A DNA stretch of 6,346 nucleotides from an uncultured Lactobacillus sp. (GTDB lineage: Bacteria; Bacillota; Bacilli; Lactobacillales; Lactobacillaceae). Of this stretch, positions 1 to 5,730 are shown piece by piece. Both the position numbers and the translations under genes were made by a program. A model generated the notes under the pieces. That model did no database searches and was not told the DNA's origin. It saw nothing but the letters and a program-made list of their open reading frames with translations. The stretch spans positions 1 through 6,346 of the forward strand of contig CAMXWI010000052.1 of assembly GCA_947252915.1 (NCBI GenBank), given 5' to 3'. Every line of letters begins with the position of its first letter. Within the stretch, counting starts at the first letter, position 1.

Positions 1-31
1 GGGTATGATGGTAAATGTTGAAAAAGATGAC

Positions 32-36
32 GGAGG
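32..36 (+). promoter_or_regulatory. Ribosome binding site that decides the ltaS start
   Basis: GGAGG lies 10 nt before the ATG at 47 and falls inside the longer reading frame that opens at position 5. The ATGs at 5 and 8 have almost no visible upstream sequence, and the 14 residues they would add are polar and unlike an LtaS N-terminus. The start at 47 gives the basic-then-hydrophobic beginning (MNTALKKIRRGL) expected of this family. Confidence 0.7.
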
Positions 37-46
37 AAGAACTTCA

Positions 47-2137
47 ATGAACACAGCGTTGAAAAAGATTAGGCGCGGCCTAAATACCAAATTAGGCTTT
101 TTCATATTTTCAGTACTGCTATTCGCGGTCAAAAGTTATTGGGCGTATAAAACTAAGTTCAACTTAGGGGTTAAAGGTGGCGTTCAAGAATTCTTGCTAG
201 CCTTTAATACACTGCCAGCCGCGATTATTTTACTTGGGATTGCCTTGTATTTCCGGGGACGACTGTCTTACTGGTTGATGAGTATCATTAATTTTTTGCT
301 CTCGACCTGGTTATTTGCCAATATCCTGTATTACCGGGAATTTTCGGATTTTATTACTTTTAATGTTATTAAGGGTAGTGGGGCCACTTCCAATAACCTC
401 GGGAAGAGTTTCTTGGGGATTATGCGGCCAAGTGACTTCTGCGTTTATCTGGACGTGATCGTGGTGATCCTGATTTTATTGTTCCACGTCCTGCGGGTAG
501 ATATGCGGTATTTCAAGATTCGCTATGCCGCTACTATTACGGTGATTGGTTTTGCACTCTTTGGTGCCAACCTCGGTATGGCCGAGGGCAACCGAAGTCA
601 ACTGTTGACGAGAACCTTTGATAACAACTATATCGTTAAGTACCTCGGGCTGGAAGCTTATACGGTCTACGATGGAATTAAAACGACGCATAATAGTGCG
701 ATTAAAGCTCAGGCCAGCAAGAAGGACATGGCGCCTGTCCAACGCTGGATTAAGAAGAATTATGCTGGGCCAAACATGCAATACTATGGTAAAGCCAAGG
801 GGAAGAATATTATTATTATTCACTTGGAGAGTTTCCAGCAATTTTTAATCGACTACAAAGTTAATGGTCAAGAAGTGACACCAAATATTAACAAGCTGTA
901 TCACTCGGCAAATACTTTGTCTTTTGATAATTTCTTCCACCAAGTTGGTCAAGGGAAGACCGCGGATGCTGAAATGATGTTGGAAAACTCATTATTTGGT
1001 TTGCCAGAAGGTTCGGCCATGGTAACTGACGGAACGACGAATACATTCCAATCTGCACCGGCTCTTCTTCATCAGAAATTGGGTTATACAACTGCATCGT
1101 TCCACGGGGATGTCCCAAGTTTCTGGAACCGGGATAATGCCTATAAGTCCTTTGGTTACGACTACTTCTTTAGCAAGGAATACTACCCAACCACGAAGAA
1201 TGGTGAAATCGGGTATGGGATGAAGGATAAGATCTTCCTCAAAGATTCAGTCAACTACCTGGATCAATTGCCACAACCGTTCTACGCTAAGCTGATTACG
1301 GTTACGAACCACTATCCATACTTGCTGGACAAAAAGAATAAGACAATTGATGCCCTCAAAACTGGTGACGATACGGTTGATCCATACGTGAAAACTGCTC
1401 ACTATCTGGACCAGTCTGTTGGGGAATTATTGAACTATCTGGATAAGACGGGGCTTCGGAAGAATAGTGTCCTGGTTCTATACGGAGATCACTACGGGAT
1501 TTCTAACAATCACCAACCGGCAATTGCTAAGTTGTCTGGAAAGAAGTCCGTTAATAATTATGATTTGGCGATGTTCCAAAAGGTGCCATTTATGATTAAT
1601 ATGGAGGGCCTGCAAGGGGGCGTTAACCACACGTATGGTGGTGAAATTGATGTCTTACCAACGTTGGAAGACTTGTTAGGGATTAGTTCCAATAAGTATA
1701 TTCAATTTGGTCAGGACCTCTTGTCTAAGCAGAATAAGCAAATTGTACCGTTCCGGAATGGTGATTGGGTCACACCAAAGTATACTAAGTACAATGGCGA
1801 TTACTATTACACCAAGAGTGGGAAACAAATTAAGCACTTATCAAAGAGTCAAAAGGCCACAGTCGACAGGATCCAAAAGTGGGTTACAACTGATCTTGGA
1901 CTTTCAGATAAGGTAATGAATGGGGATCTGTTACGGTTCTACAAACTTCCGGGATTTAAGAAAGTTAATAAGAAAGAGTATTCTTACAACCTGAAGAAGG
2001 CTTTGAAGAAGCTAAAGACCGATAAGAAACGGAAGAATAGCGTTCGGGCACAGAACGGTGGTAAATCAACCCTTGATGATTACACCACCGATGCACCAGA
2101 GCTCCAAAATAGTACTAACCGGAAATTCCCTAAATAA
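47..2137 (+). CDS. ltaS: Lipoteichoic acid synthase (LtaS family), five-TM membrane protein with extracellular sulfatase-fold domain
   Basis: Membrane enzyme that polymerises glycerolphosphate, taken from phosphatidylglycerol, onto a glycolipid anchor outside the cell to build lipoteichoic acid. From the ATG at 47 it is 696 aa. Five hydrophobic segments lie at about residues 16-34, 48-69, 74-96, 130-151 and 158-178, followed by a linker and an alkaline-phosphatase-like domain from about 250. The expected catalytic set is visible: metal-binding E261 (HLESF), nucleophile T305 (GQGKTADAE), H353/D355, W360 and R362 (FWNR), H422 (NHYPY), D481-H482 (YGDHYG). The spacing is within about six residues of Staphylococcus aureus LtaS (E255, T300, H416, D475, H476, recalled from the literature). 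A lysine-rich tail from about residue 640 goes beyond the usual LtaS length (S. aureus 646 aa). An in-frame ATG at position 5 would add 14 residues, but the GGAGG at 32-36 favours 47. A primase-type paralogue (LtaP) or a second LtaS copy cannot be excluded. Transcription ends at the hairpin just downstream. Confidence 0.93.
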   Translation: MNTALKKIRRGLNTKLGFFIFSVLLFAVKSYWAYKTKFNLGVKGGVQEFLLAFNTLPAAIILLGIALYFRGRLSYWLMSIINFLLSTWLFANILYYREFSDFITFNVIKGSGATSNNLGKSFLGIMRPSDFCVYLDVIVVILILLFHVLRVDMRYFKIRYAATITVIGFALFGANLGMAEGNRSQLLTRTFDNNYIVKYLGLEAYTVYDGIKTTHNSAIKAQASKKDMAPVQRWIKKNYAGPNMQYYGKAKGKNIIIIHLESFQQFLIDYKVNGQEVTPNINKLYHSANTLSFDNFFHQVGQGKTADAEMMLENSLFGLPEGSAMVTDGTTNTFQSAPALLHQKLGYTTASFHGDVPSFWNRDNAYKSFGYDYFFSKEYYPTTKNGEIGYGMKDKIFLKDSVNYLDQLPQPFYAKLITVTNHYPYLLDKKNKTIDALKTGDDTVDPYVKTAHYLDQSVGELLNYLDKTGLRKNSVLVLYGDHYGISNNHQPAIAKLSGKKSVNNYDLAMFQKVPFMINMEGLQGGVNHTYGGEIDVLPTLEDLLGISSNKYIQFGQDLLSKQNKQIVPFRNGDWVTPKYTKYNGDYYYTKSGKQIKHLSKSQKATVDRIQKWVTTDLGLSDKVMNGDLLRFYKLPGFKKVNKKEYSYNLKKALKKLKTDKKRKNSVRAQNGGKSTLDDYTTDAPELQNSTNRKFPK

Positions 2138-2142
2138 TTAAT

Positions 2143-2173
2143 AAAGGCATTCTCGAAGCGAGAATGCCTTTTT
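2143..2173. terminator. Bidirectional intrinsic terminator between ltaS and the GNAT gene
   Basis: A near-perfect hairpin: AAAGGCATTCTCG (2143-2155) pairs with CGAGAATGCCTTT (2159-2171) around a three-base AAG loop, a 13-bp stem when the A/T flank is counted. Five T's (2169-2173) follow on the + strand. On the - strand the stem is followed by a weaker TTTAT run. It begins 5 nt after the ltaS stop codon (2135-2137), and its + strand T run covers most of the GNAT stop codon (2172-2174), so it can end both converging transcripts. Confidence 0.92.
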
Positions 2174-2717
2174 ATAATTGATCAAATTTAAGTTGATGAC
2201 GATGATTAAACGGGCGGAAGAACCACCGGTAGGCAGCAATCAGTTGTGCCAGTTTAAAATCCTGGTTCGTTAAAATAGCGTAGGTTAAACCATCCTCAGT
2301 GACGCGGTGACGACTATCATAAAAGCCGTGCTTATGATAAAAAGCCATTCGCCGACGCCGTTGTTCTGCGTTGGCGGCTTGGTCGTTTAATGGTTCCGCG
2401 TCCAAGACGATTGGGACCTCAGGTCGTTTGGCGTTGATCCAGTCCAGGATTTGCCCACCATAGCCTTGTGAATGTAGATTGGGATTAACCGCCAAGAAGA
2501 ATAAGAAGTCGAGTTGATGATGGTGGATTACATAGCTGAAACCGACCAGTTGATTATCATCGTAGTAAGCCAGAAATTCTGCATATTTTGACTTTGCTTT
2601 CCACATCAACCAAGACCACTTGACCTGCTCCTTGACTGGAAAAGAGTCATGGTAGAGTTGTTTGATTTGTTCGTAGTCCGTTAGGTGTTTACTGACTGTT
2701 TGGGCAGTAAGTGACAC
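2172..2717 (-). CDS. GNAT-family N-acetyltransferase, substrate unknown
   Basis: A 181-aa soluble cytoplasmic protein with the GNAT fold, expected to move an acetyl group from acetyl-CoA to an unidentified amine. The acetyl-CoA motif A is clear: a hydrophobic strand (FLFFLAVNPNL, residues 71-81) runs into the pyrophosphate loop SQGYGG (residues 83-88, Q/RxxGxG/A pattern). Motif B is recognisable at about 120-132 (RRRRMAFYHKHGF), with Y127 placed where many members have a catalytic or CoA-contacting tyrosine. The C-terminal 25 residues are aromatic and basic. The start is GTG (2715-2717) with a well-placed AGGAGG upstream. It is a single gene convergent with ltaS and divergent from coaA, so context gives no substrate. 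Nothing suggests a broken gene. Confidence 0.88.
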   Translation of the reverse strand: MSLTAQTVSKHLTDYEQIKQLYHDSFPVKEQVKWSWLMWKAKSKYAEFLAYYDDNQLVGFSYVIHHHQLDFLFFLAVNPNLHSQGYGGQILDWINAKRPEVPIVLDAEPLNDQAANAEQRRRRMAFYHKHGFYDSRHRVTEDGLTYAILTNQDFKLAQLIAAYRWFFRPFNHRHQLKFDQL

Positions 2718-2723
2718 AATATC

Positions 2724-2729
2724 CCTCCT
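2724..2729 (-). promoter_or_regulatory. Ribosome binding site fixing the GTG start of the GNAT gene
   Basis: On the - strand AGGAGG sits 6 nt before the GTG at 2717-2715. The match and the spacing are close to ideal, and no ATG in this frame has a comparable site, which supports the non-ATG start. Confidence 0.8.
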
Positions 2730-2741
2730 AATTTGTCCTAC

Positions 2742-2770
2742 ATTCTACCGAAAAGGCTTCAGAAAAGCAA
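2742..2770 (-). promoter_or_regulatory. Sigma-70 type promoter candidate for the GNAT gene
   Basis: Read on the - strand, TTGCTT (2770-2765) is followed after exactly 17 bases by TAGAAT (2747-2742). The -10 box matches TATAAT at five of six positions; the -35 box keeps only the TTG core. This gives a short leader of roughly 20 nt before the GTG start at 2717. The call rests on motif match and spacing alone. Confidence 0.55.
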
Positions 2771-2775
2771 ATTCC

Positions 2776-2798
2776 ACCATTGATGAACAAATAATGGT
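2776..2798. repeat. Short inverted repeat overlapping the coaA promoter candidate
   Basis: ACCATT (2776-2781) and AATGGT (2793-2798) form 6-bp inverted arms around 11 bases, with the right arm covering the TG of the extended -10. The centre-to-centre distance is 17 bp. It could be a protein-binding site in the divergent GNAT/coaA region, but arms this short arise by chance. Confidence 0.25.
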
Positions 2799-2803
2799 AA
2801 AAT
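2795..2803 (+). promoter_or_regulatory. Extended -10 promoter candidate for coaA
   Basis: TGGTAAAAT fits the extended -10 pattern TGnTATAAT with one mismatch and lies about 37 nt upstream of the coaA ATG. No good -35 box is found at 17 bases upstream, which is common for extended -10 promoters. A rival reading is TTGATG (2780-2785) with TATAGC (2803-2808) at 17-bp spacing. The start site cannot be settled by eye. Confidence 0.45.
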
Positions 2804-2839
2804 ATAGCTATTGATTTAACGATTCGAGGAACAACAATT

Positions 2840-3763
2840 ATGGATGAATGGCTTAACTATGACCAATTCGATCGGGCAACCTGGCACAGTTTTTTTCCGA
2901 GCAAACGGGTCATGCTGACGCAGGAAAATTTGGATGCAATCAAGTCACTGAATGACCAGATTTCACTCAATGACGTCCAAGAAGTGTACTTGCCGTTGAT
3001 TAAACTGCTTCAGCTTCAATACCAGAATTACATTCAAATGCAGCTTCAACGGCTGACGTTCTTAAAAAAACCGTCCCGACGGATTCCCTATATTATTGGA
3101 ATTGCGGGTTCGGTGGCGGTTGGGAAAAGTACGACCGCGCGGTTGTTGCAGATTCTCCTCAACCGTTTGATGCCTGATCAGCAGGTTGAACTCATTACGA
3201 CAGATGGTTTTCTCTATTCAAATGCGGAGCTAAAAAAGCGCGGCTTAATGGCACGGAAAGGTTTTCCGGAGTCATATGATATGGAGCGTTTGTTAACCTT
3301 TTTGAATGATGTGAAAGCCGGAGCAGCAAAGGTTGAAGCACCAACTTATTCGCACAATACCTATGATATTTTGCCGGACCAGCCACAGATTATTGAAGAA
3401 CCAGATATTTTAATTGTGGAAGGGATCAATGTTTTACAATTACCGACCACCCAACGCCTCTACGTTAGTGACTTTTTTGACTGGTCAATCTATGTTGATG
3501 CGGACGCTGAATTGGTTAAGCAGTGGTACCTCGAACGGTTTGGCTTGTTACTAGAAACGGCATTTCAAAATCCGGACAACTATTACTATCCTTATACCAA
3601 GGGAAAACGAGAAGATGCTTTCGCAATGGCCCGCCGGGTGTGGGATGAGGTTGATTTGCCAAACTTGCGAGACTATATTTTGCCAACCCGCAATCGTGCG
3701 GACATCATTTTACATAAAACTCATCATCATAAAATTGATCGCATTTATTTACGTGAAGACTAA
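2840..3763 (+). CDS. coaA: Type I pantothenate kinase (CoaA)
   Basis: Cytoplasmic kinase that phosphorylates pantothenate with ATP to 4'-phosphopantothenate, the first and usually rate-controlling step of coenzyme A synthesis. It is 307 aa, close to the family norm (E. coli about 316). The P-loop GSVAVGKST is at residues 90-98 (K96), followed by R101. D122 in TTDGF is the likely catalytic aspartate, and YSHNTYD at 170-176 holds H172. Each sits about five residues before its recalled E. coli counterpart (K101, R106, D127, H177). The LERFG and [11 protein letters not shown] segments near the C-terminus are also typical. R101 and H172 match residues tied to CoA feedback inhibition in E. coli, so feedback control is probably kept. 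The ATG is preceded by GAGGA (2826-2830) at 9 nt. It is a single gene with its own promoter region and a terminator that begins inside its stop codon. Confidence 0.96.
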   Translation: MDEWLNYDQFDRATWHSFFPSKRVMLTQENLDAIKSLNDQISLNDVQEVYLPLIKLLQLQYQNYIQMQLQRLTFLKKPSRRIPYIIGIAGSVAVGKSTTARLLQILLNRLMPDQQVELITTDGFLYSNAELKKRGLMARKGFPESYDMERLLTFLNDVKAGAAKVEAPTYSHNTYDILPDQPQIIEEPDILIVEGINVLQLPTTQRLYVSDFFDWSIYVDADAELVKQWYLERFGLLLETAFQNPDNYYYPYTKGKREDAFAMARRVWDEVDLPNLRDYILPTRNRADIILHKTHHHKIDRIYLRED

Positions 3764-3791
3764 AAAAAGCAGGCGTTTGCCTGCTTTTTTT
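3762..3791. terminator. Bidirectional intrinsic terminator shared by coaA and the relPRS operon
   Basis: The GC stem GCAGGC/GCCTGC (3769-3774 with 3779-3784) has a GTTT loop. It is flanked by seven A's (3762-3768) and seven T's (3785-3791), so each strand gets a proper U tract. The coaA stop codon (3761-3763) overlaps the A tract and the histidine kinase stop codon (3790-3792, - strand) overlaps the T tract. The two converging genes are thus only 26 bases apart and share one terminator. Confidence 0.95.
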
Positions 3792-5034
3792 ATGCACGGA
3801 ATGTAATGACAAAACTGATTAATCCAGATTGATAGGATGCCTTAATTTTACCGTGAAATTGAGTCACGATTTGTTGGGCCATGGAAAGGCCAATCCCAAA
3901 CCCGCTCTGGGATTGAATATGGTGAGCTGTATCAGCGCGGTAGAAGCGGTTAAAGAACTTGTTATAATTAACGTCTTTTCCTGCCGCATAGGAGTTAGAA
4001 ATTGTTAAAACAACGTTTTTAGAACGCTTGGCTTTACGTAAATTTAGTTTAATCACGCCCTCAGGATCGCAATATTTATTGGCGTTATCAAGGAGAATGT
4101 TGATTAATTCTTCTAGTCGAGATTCTTCTGCTTGGGCATGAAGGTGTGGCTGAATATGAACTTGAAACTTTTGGTTGTTTTGCATCGCCACACTCTTGAA
4201 ACTATCAGCAACCCGTTGACTGATCTCACTGATGTTCACACTGGTAATCTCGATTGTTGGTTGTTCTTGAATCCTGGCTAACGAGATTAAGTTATTGATG
4301 AGCCGAGTGAGGCGCGTGACTTGATCGCGGGTACTTTGTGTCCATTCATTTTCGCCAGTGGTCAATTCCTGCATTTCTGTATTTGCGGAAATGACGGTTA
4401 ACGGGGTTTTTAACTCGTGACCAGCATTCGTAATAAACTCTCGCTGACGATGTTCAGCTTCGATGATGGGCTTGATGGCACGCTTGGAAAAGGCAATGAG
4501 AACTGTTGTATAGAGTACCAATACGATCATGCCAAGTAAAATACTGACTCGCAGAATTTCGTGGGCCTCAGACATTAGCAGGGATTCATCCAAGAAAACG
4601 ACTTGGGTGGCCCGCTGACTTTGTTTGATTCGGTAAGCATAACGGGTTCCCCGATAGGTAATCACGCCCCGTTTATTTGACCGTTTAATCACGCGCCGGG
4701 CTAATTTCTTAATGGCAGGGGGCTGAACAGTTAGAATATGTTGGTTATCAACCCGGATGGGATCTTGGTTCGCGGGAATCTGGGCGCTAAAGTAGCGGTA
4801 TTGAAACATTCCTTCCCGTGTCAAACGGGAACTAAAGAAGCCGCGTGGTTGCTGGGGTACCTTATTATTTTGCAATTTACCGTCATTTTCGACCAGCATA
4901 TTTAGGATGGCATTGACTTCATTTTGCGAGTGGGTAAAAACAATTGCCGAGATACTGCCAATAATGGTAAATAAAACAACCACGAGCGCGGTTGTCGAAA
5001 CTACAATAAATTTTCTTTGAAAGTGCCGAATCAT
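3790..5034 (-). CDS. relS: Membrane sensor histidine kinase, RelS-like, last gene of the relPRS-type operon
   Basis: A 414-aa sensor kinase expected to autophosphorylate on histidine and pass the phosphate to the response regulator encoded just upstream. TM1 is about residues 9-34 and TM2 about 163-183, with an extracellular loop of roughly 125 residues between them. A linker of about 20 residues, too short for a full HAMP domain, leads to the H box NAGHELKTPL (phosphoacceptor H206). The N box is LLDNANKY (N316, N318), the F box FFNRFYRAD (360-368), and the G2 box GFGIGL (378-383). The G1 box is atypical: ISNSYAAGKD where DxGxG is expected. Within the loop, residues 97-148 carry 13 Lys/Arg and no Asp/Glu. 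The ATG has AAGGAG (5042-5047) at 7 nt and lies 15 nt after the regulator stop. The name relS comes from operon order (as in Streptococcus mutans relPRS), not from sequence alone; the signal is unknown. Confidence 0.88.
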   Translation of the reverse strand: MIRHFQRKFIVVSTTALVVVLFTIIGSISAIVFTHSQNEVNAILNMLVENDGKLQNNKVPQQPRGFFSSRLTREGMFQYRYFSAQIPANQDPIRVDNQHILTVQPPAIKKLARRVIKRSNKRGVITYRGTRYAYRIKQSQRATQVVFLDESLLMSEAHEILRVSILLGMIVLVLYTTVLIAFSKRAIKPIIEAEHRQREFITNAGHELKTPLTVISANTEMQELTTGENEWTQSTRDQVTRLTRLINNLISLARIQEQPTIEITSVNISEISQRVADSFKSVAMQNNQKFQVHIQPHLHAQAEESRLEELINILLDNANKYCDPEGVIKLNLRKAKRSKNVVLTISNSYAAGKDVNYNKFFNRFYRADTAHHIQSQSGFGIGLSMAQQIVTQFHGKIKASYQSGLISFVITFRA

Positions 5035-5041
5035 GGAATCA

Positions 5042-5047
5042 CTCCTT
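5042..5047 (-). promoter_or_regulatory. Ribosome binding site of the histidine kinase gene
   Basis: AAGGAG on the - strand lies 7 nt before the ATG at 5034, inside the 15-nt gap after the regulator's TAG stop. Nothing in the gap could be a separate promoter or terminator, so the kinase is made from the shared operon transcript. Confidence 0.75.
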
Positions 5048-5049
5048 AA

Positions 5050-5718
5050 CTATTGAGTAATGGTAAATGGTCCCGTTTTATCTCCAGTAATGGTAACTGT
5101 CGAACCGACCGACTCGAGCTTACGGCGGAGGTAGGAAATGGTGAACCAAACGTCTTCCGTATCTGCGGTTTCATCATCGTCATCCCAAGTATGGTTGAGA
5201 AGTTCAGTGATAGATAGCTGTTTGTTGGCATTTAAAATGAGGTATTGCAGAAGGCGAGCCTCCTTGCTAGTAAGGCTAATTGAGTTATTGCTGACCAAGG
5301 TTTGCTGATTGTTATCAATGGTCAAGTCGCCAAATTGCAGAACGTCCTGGTCGAGTCCTTCATTACGCCGTTCGAGTGAACGCAATCGTGCTAACAGTTC
5401 CTTAAGGGAAAAAGGTTTGGTCATATAGTCATCGGCACCAGCGTCGAGACCAGTTACTTTGTCATCGACTTCAGACATGGCCGTCAACATCATCACGTAG
5501 GTTCGATCTCCTGTGGCCCGGATTTCTTTCAGGGCTTCGAGGCCGGTTTTAACCGGCATCATAATATCAAAAATCATGACATTATAGGCGTTGTCCTTGG
5601 CCAAGTCCACGGCACGTTGGCCATTTTCAGCGTGGTCAACGTGGTAACCCGCGTTGGTCATCGCCATGGTCAGGACACGGGATAATTGGGCTTCATCTTC
5701 CGCTAATAAAATTCTCAT
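5050..5718 (-). CDS. relR: OmpR/PhoB-type response regulator, RelR-like, middle gene of the relPRS-type operon
   Basis: A 222-aa two-domain transcription regulator in the cytoplasm. Numbered from the ATG at 5718, the receiver domain covers about 1-115: acidic pair E7-D8 (LLAEDE), phosphoacceptor D51 (IFDIMMP), T79 (MLTA) and K101 (TKPF). The winged-helix DNA-binding domain spans about 126-222, with LTSKEARLLQYL and the recognition helix region DVWFTISYLRRKL. The usual OmpR wing signature (RGxGYxL) is missing and replaced by ITGDKTGPFTITQ. GTG at 5727 is in frame but lies inside AGGTGA, which serves as the ribosome binding site for the ATG at 5718, so the ATG is preferred; MRILLAEDE is also the typical family start. 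The gap to the upstream synthetase stop is 12 nt and to the kinase 15 nt. The pairing with the kinase is inferred from the operon; target promoters are unknown, and autoregulation is possible. Confidence 0.9.
   Translation of the reverse strand: MRILLAEDEAQLSRVLTMAMTNAGYHVDHAENGQRAVDLAKDNAYNVMIFDIMMPVKTGLEALKEIRATGDRTYVMMLTAMSEVDDKVTGLDAGADDYMTKPFSLKELLARLRSLERRNEGLDQDVLQFGDLTIDNNQQTLVSNNSISLTSKEARLLQYLILNANKQLSITELLNHTWDDDDETADTEDVWFTISYLRRKLESVGSTVTITGDKTGPFTITQ
5056..5096. repeat. In-phase 11-bp direct repeat at the 3' end of the response regulator gene
   Basis: AGTAATGGTAA occurs at 5056-5066 and again at 5086-5096, exactly 30 bp (ten codons) apart, in the same reading phase. On the coding strand it is TTACCATTACT and encodes the two TIT strands of VTITGDKTGPFTITQ. 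It may be a trace of a local duplication or simply coding for two similar beta strands. Confidence 0.6.
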
Positions 5719-5722
5719 GTTA

Positions 5723-5729
5723 CTCACCT
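5723..5729 (-). promoter_or_regulatory. Ribosome binding site AGGTGAG deciding the response regulator start
   Basis: AGGTGAG lies 4 nt before the ATG at 5718 and matches the 3' part of the consensus AAGGAGGTGAT complementary to 16S rRNA. The alternative GTG start (5727-5725) lies within this element and has no comparable site of its own. Confidence 0.65.
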
Positions 5730-5730
5730 G

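Noticed and set aside
5..46. Upstream ATGs at 5 and 8 as the ltaS start, adding 14 residues
   Set aside because: No visible ribosome binding site, polar non-family N-terminus, and a good GGAGG lies before the ATG at 47.
809..820. Four ATT triplets as a possible microsatellite
   Set aside because: They encode the hydrophobic strand before the metal-binding HLES motif of LtaS; protein constraint explains them.
476..841. 121-codon open frame on the - strand within ltaS
   Set aside because: Opposite to a well-supported gene, no ribosome binding site or recognisable domain; a shadow frame.
2780..2803. TTGATG with TAAAAT as a paired coaA promoter
   Set aside because: The spacer is only 12 bases, too short for a sigma-70 promoter; the extended -10 reading is preferred.
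5719..5727. GTG at 5727 as the response regulator start
   Set aside because: The GTG is part of AGGTGAG, which is better read as the ribosome binding site for the ATG at 5718; MRILLAEDE is the normal family start.
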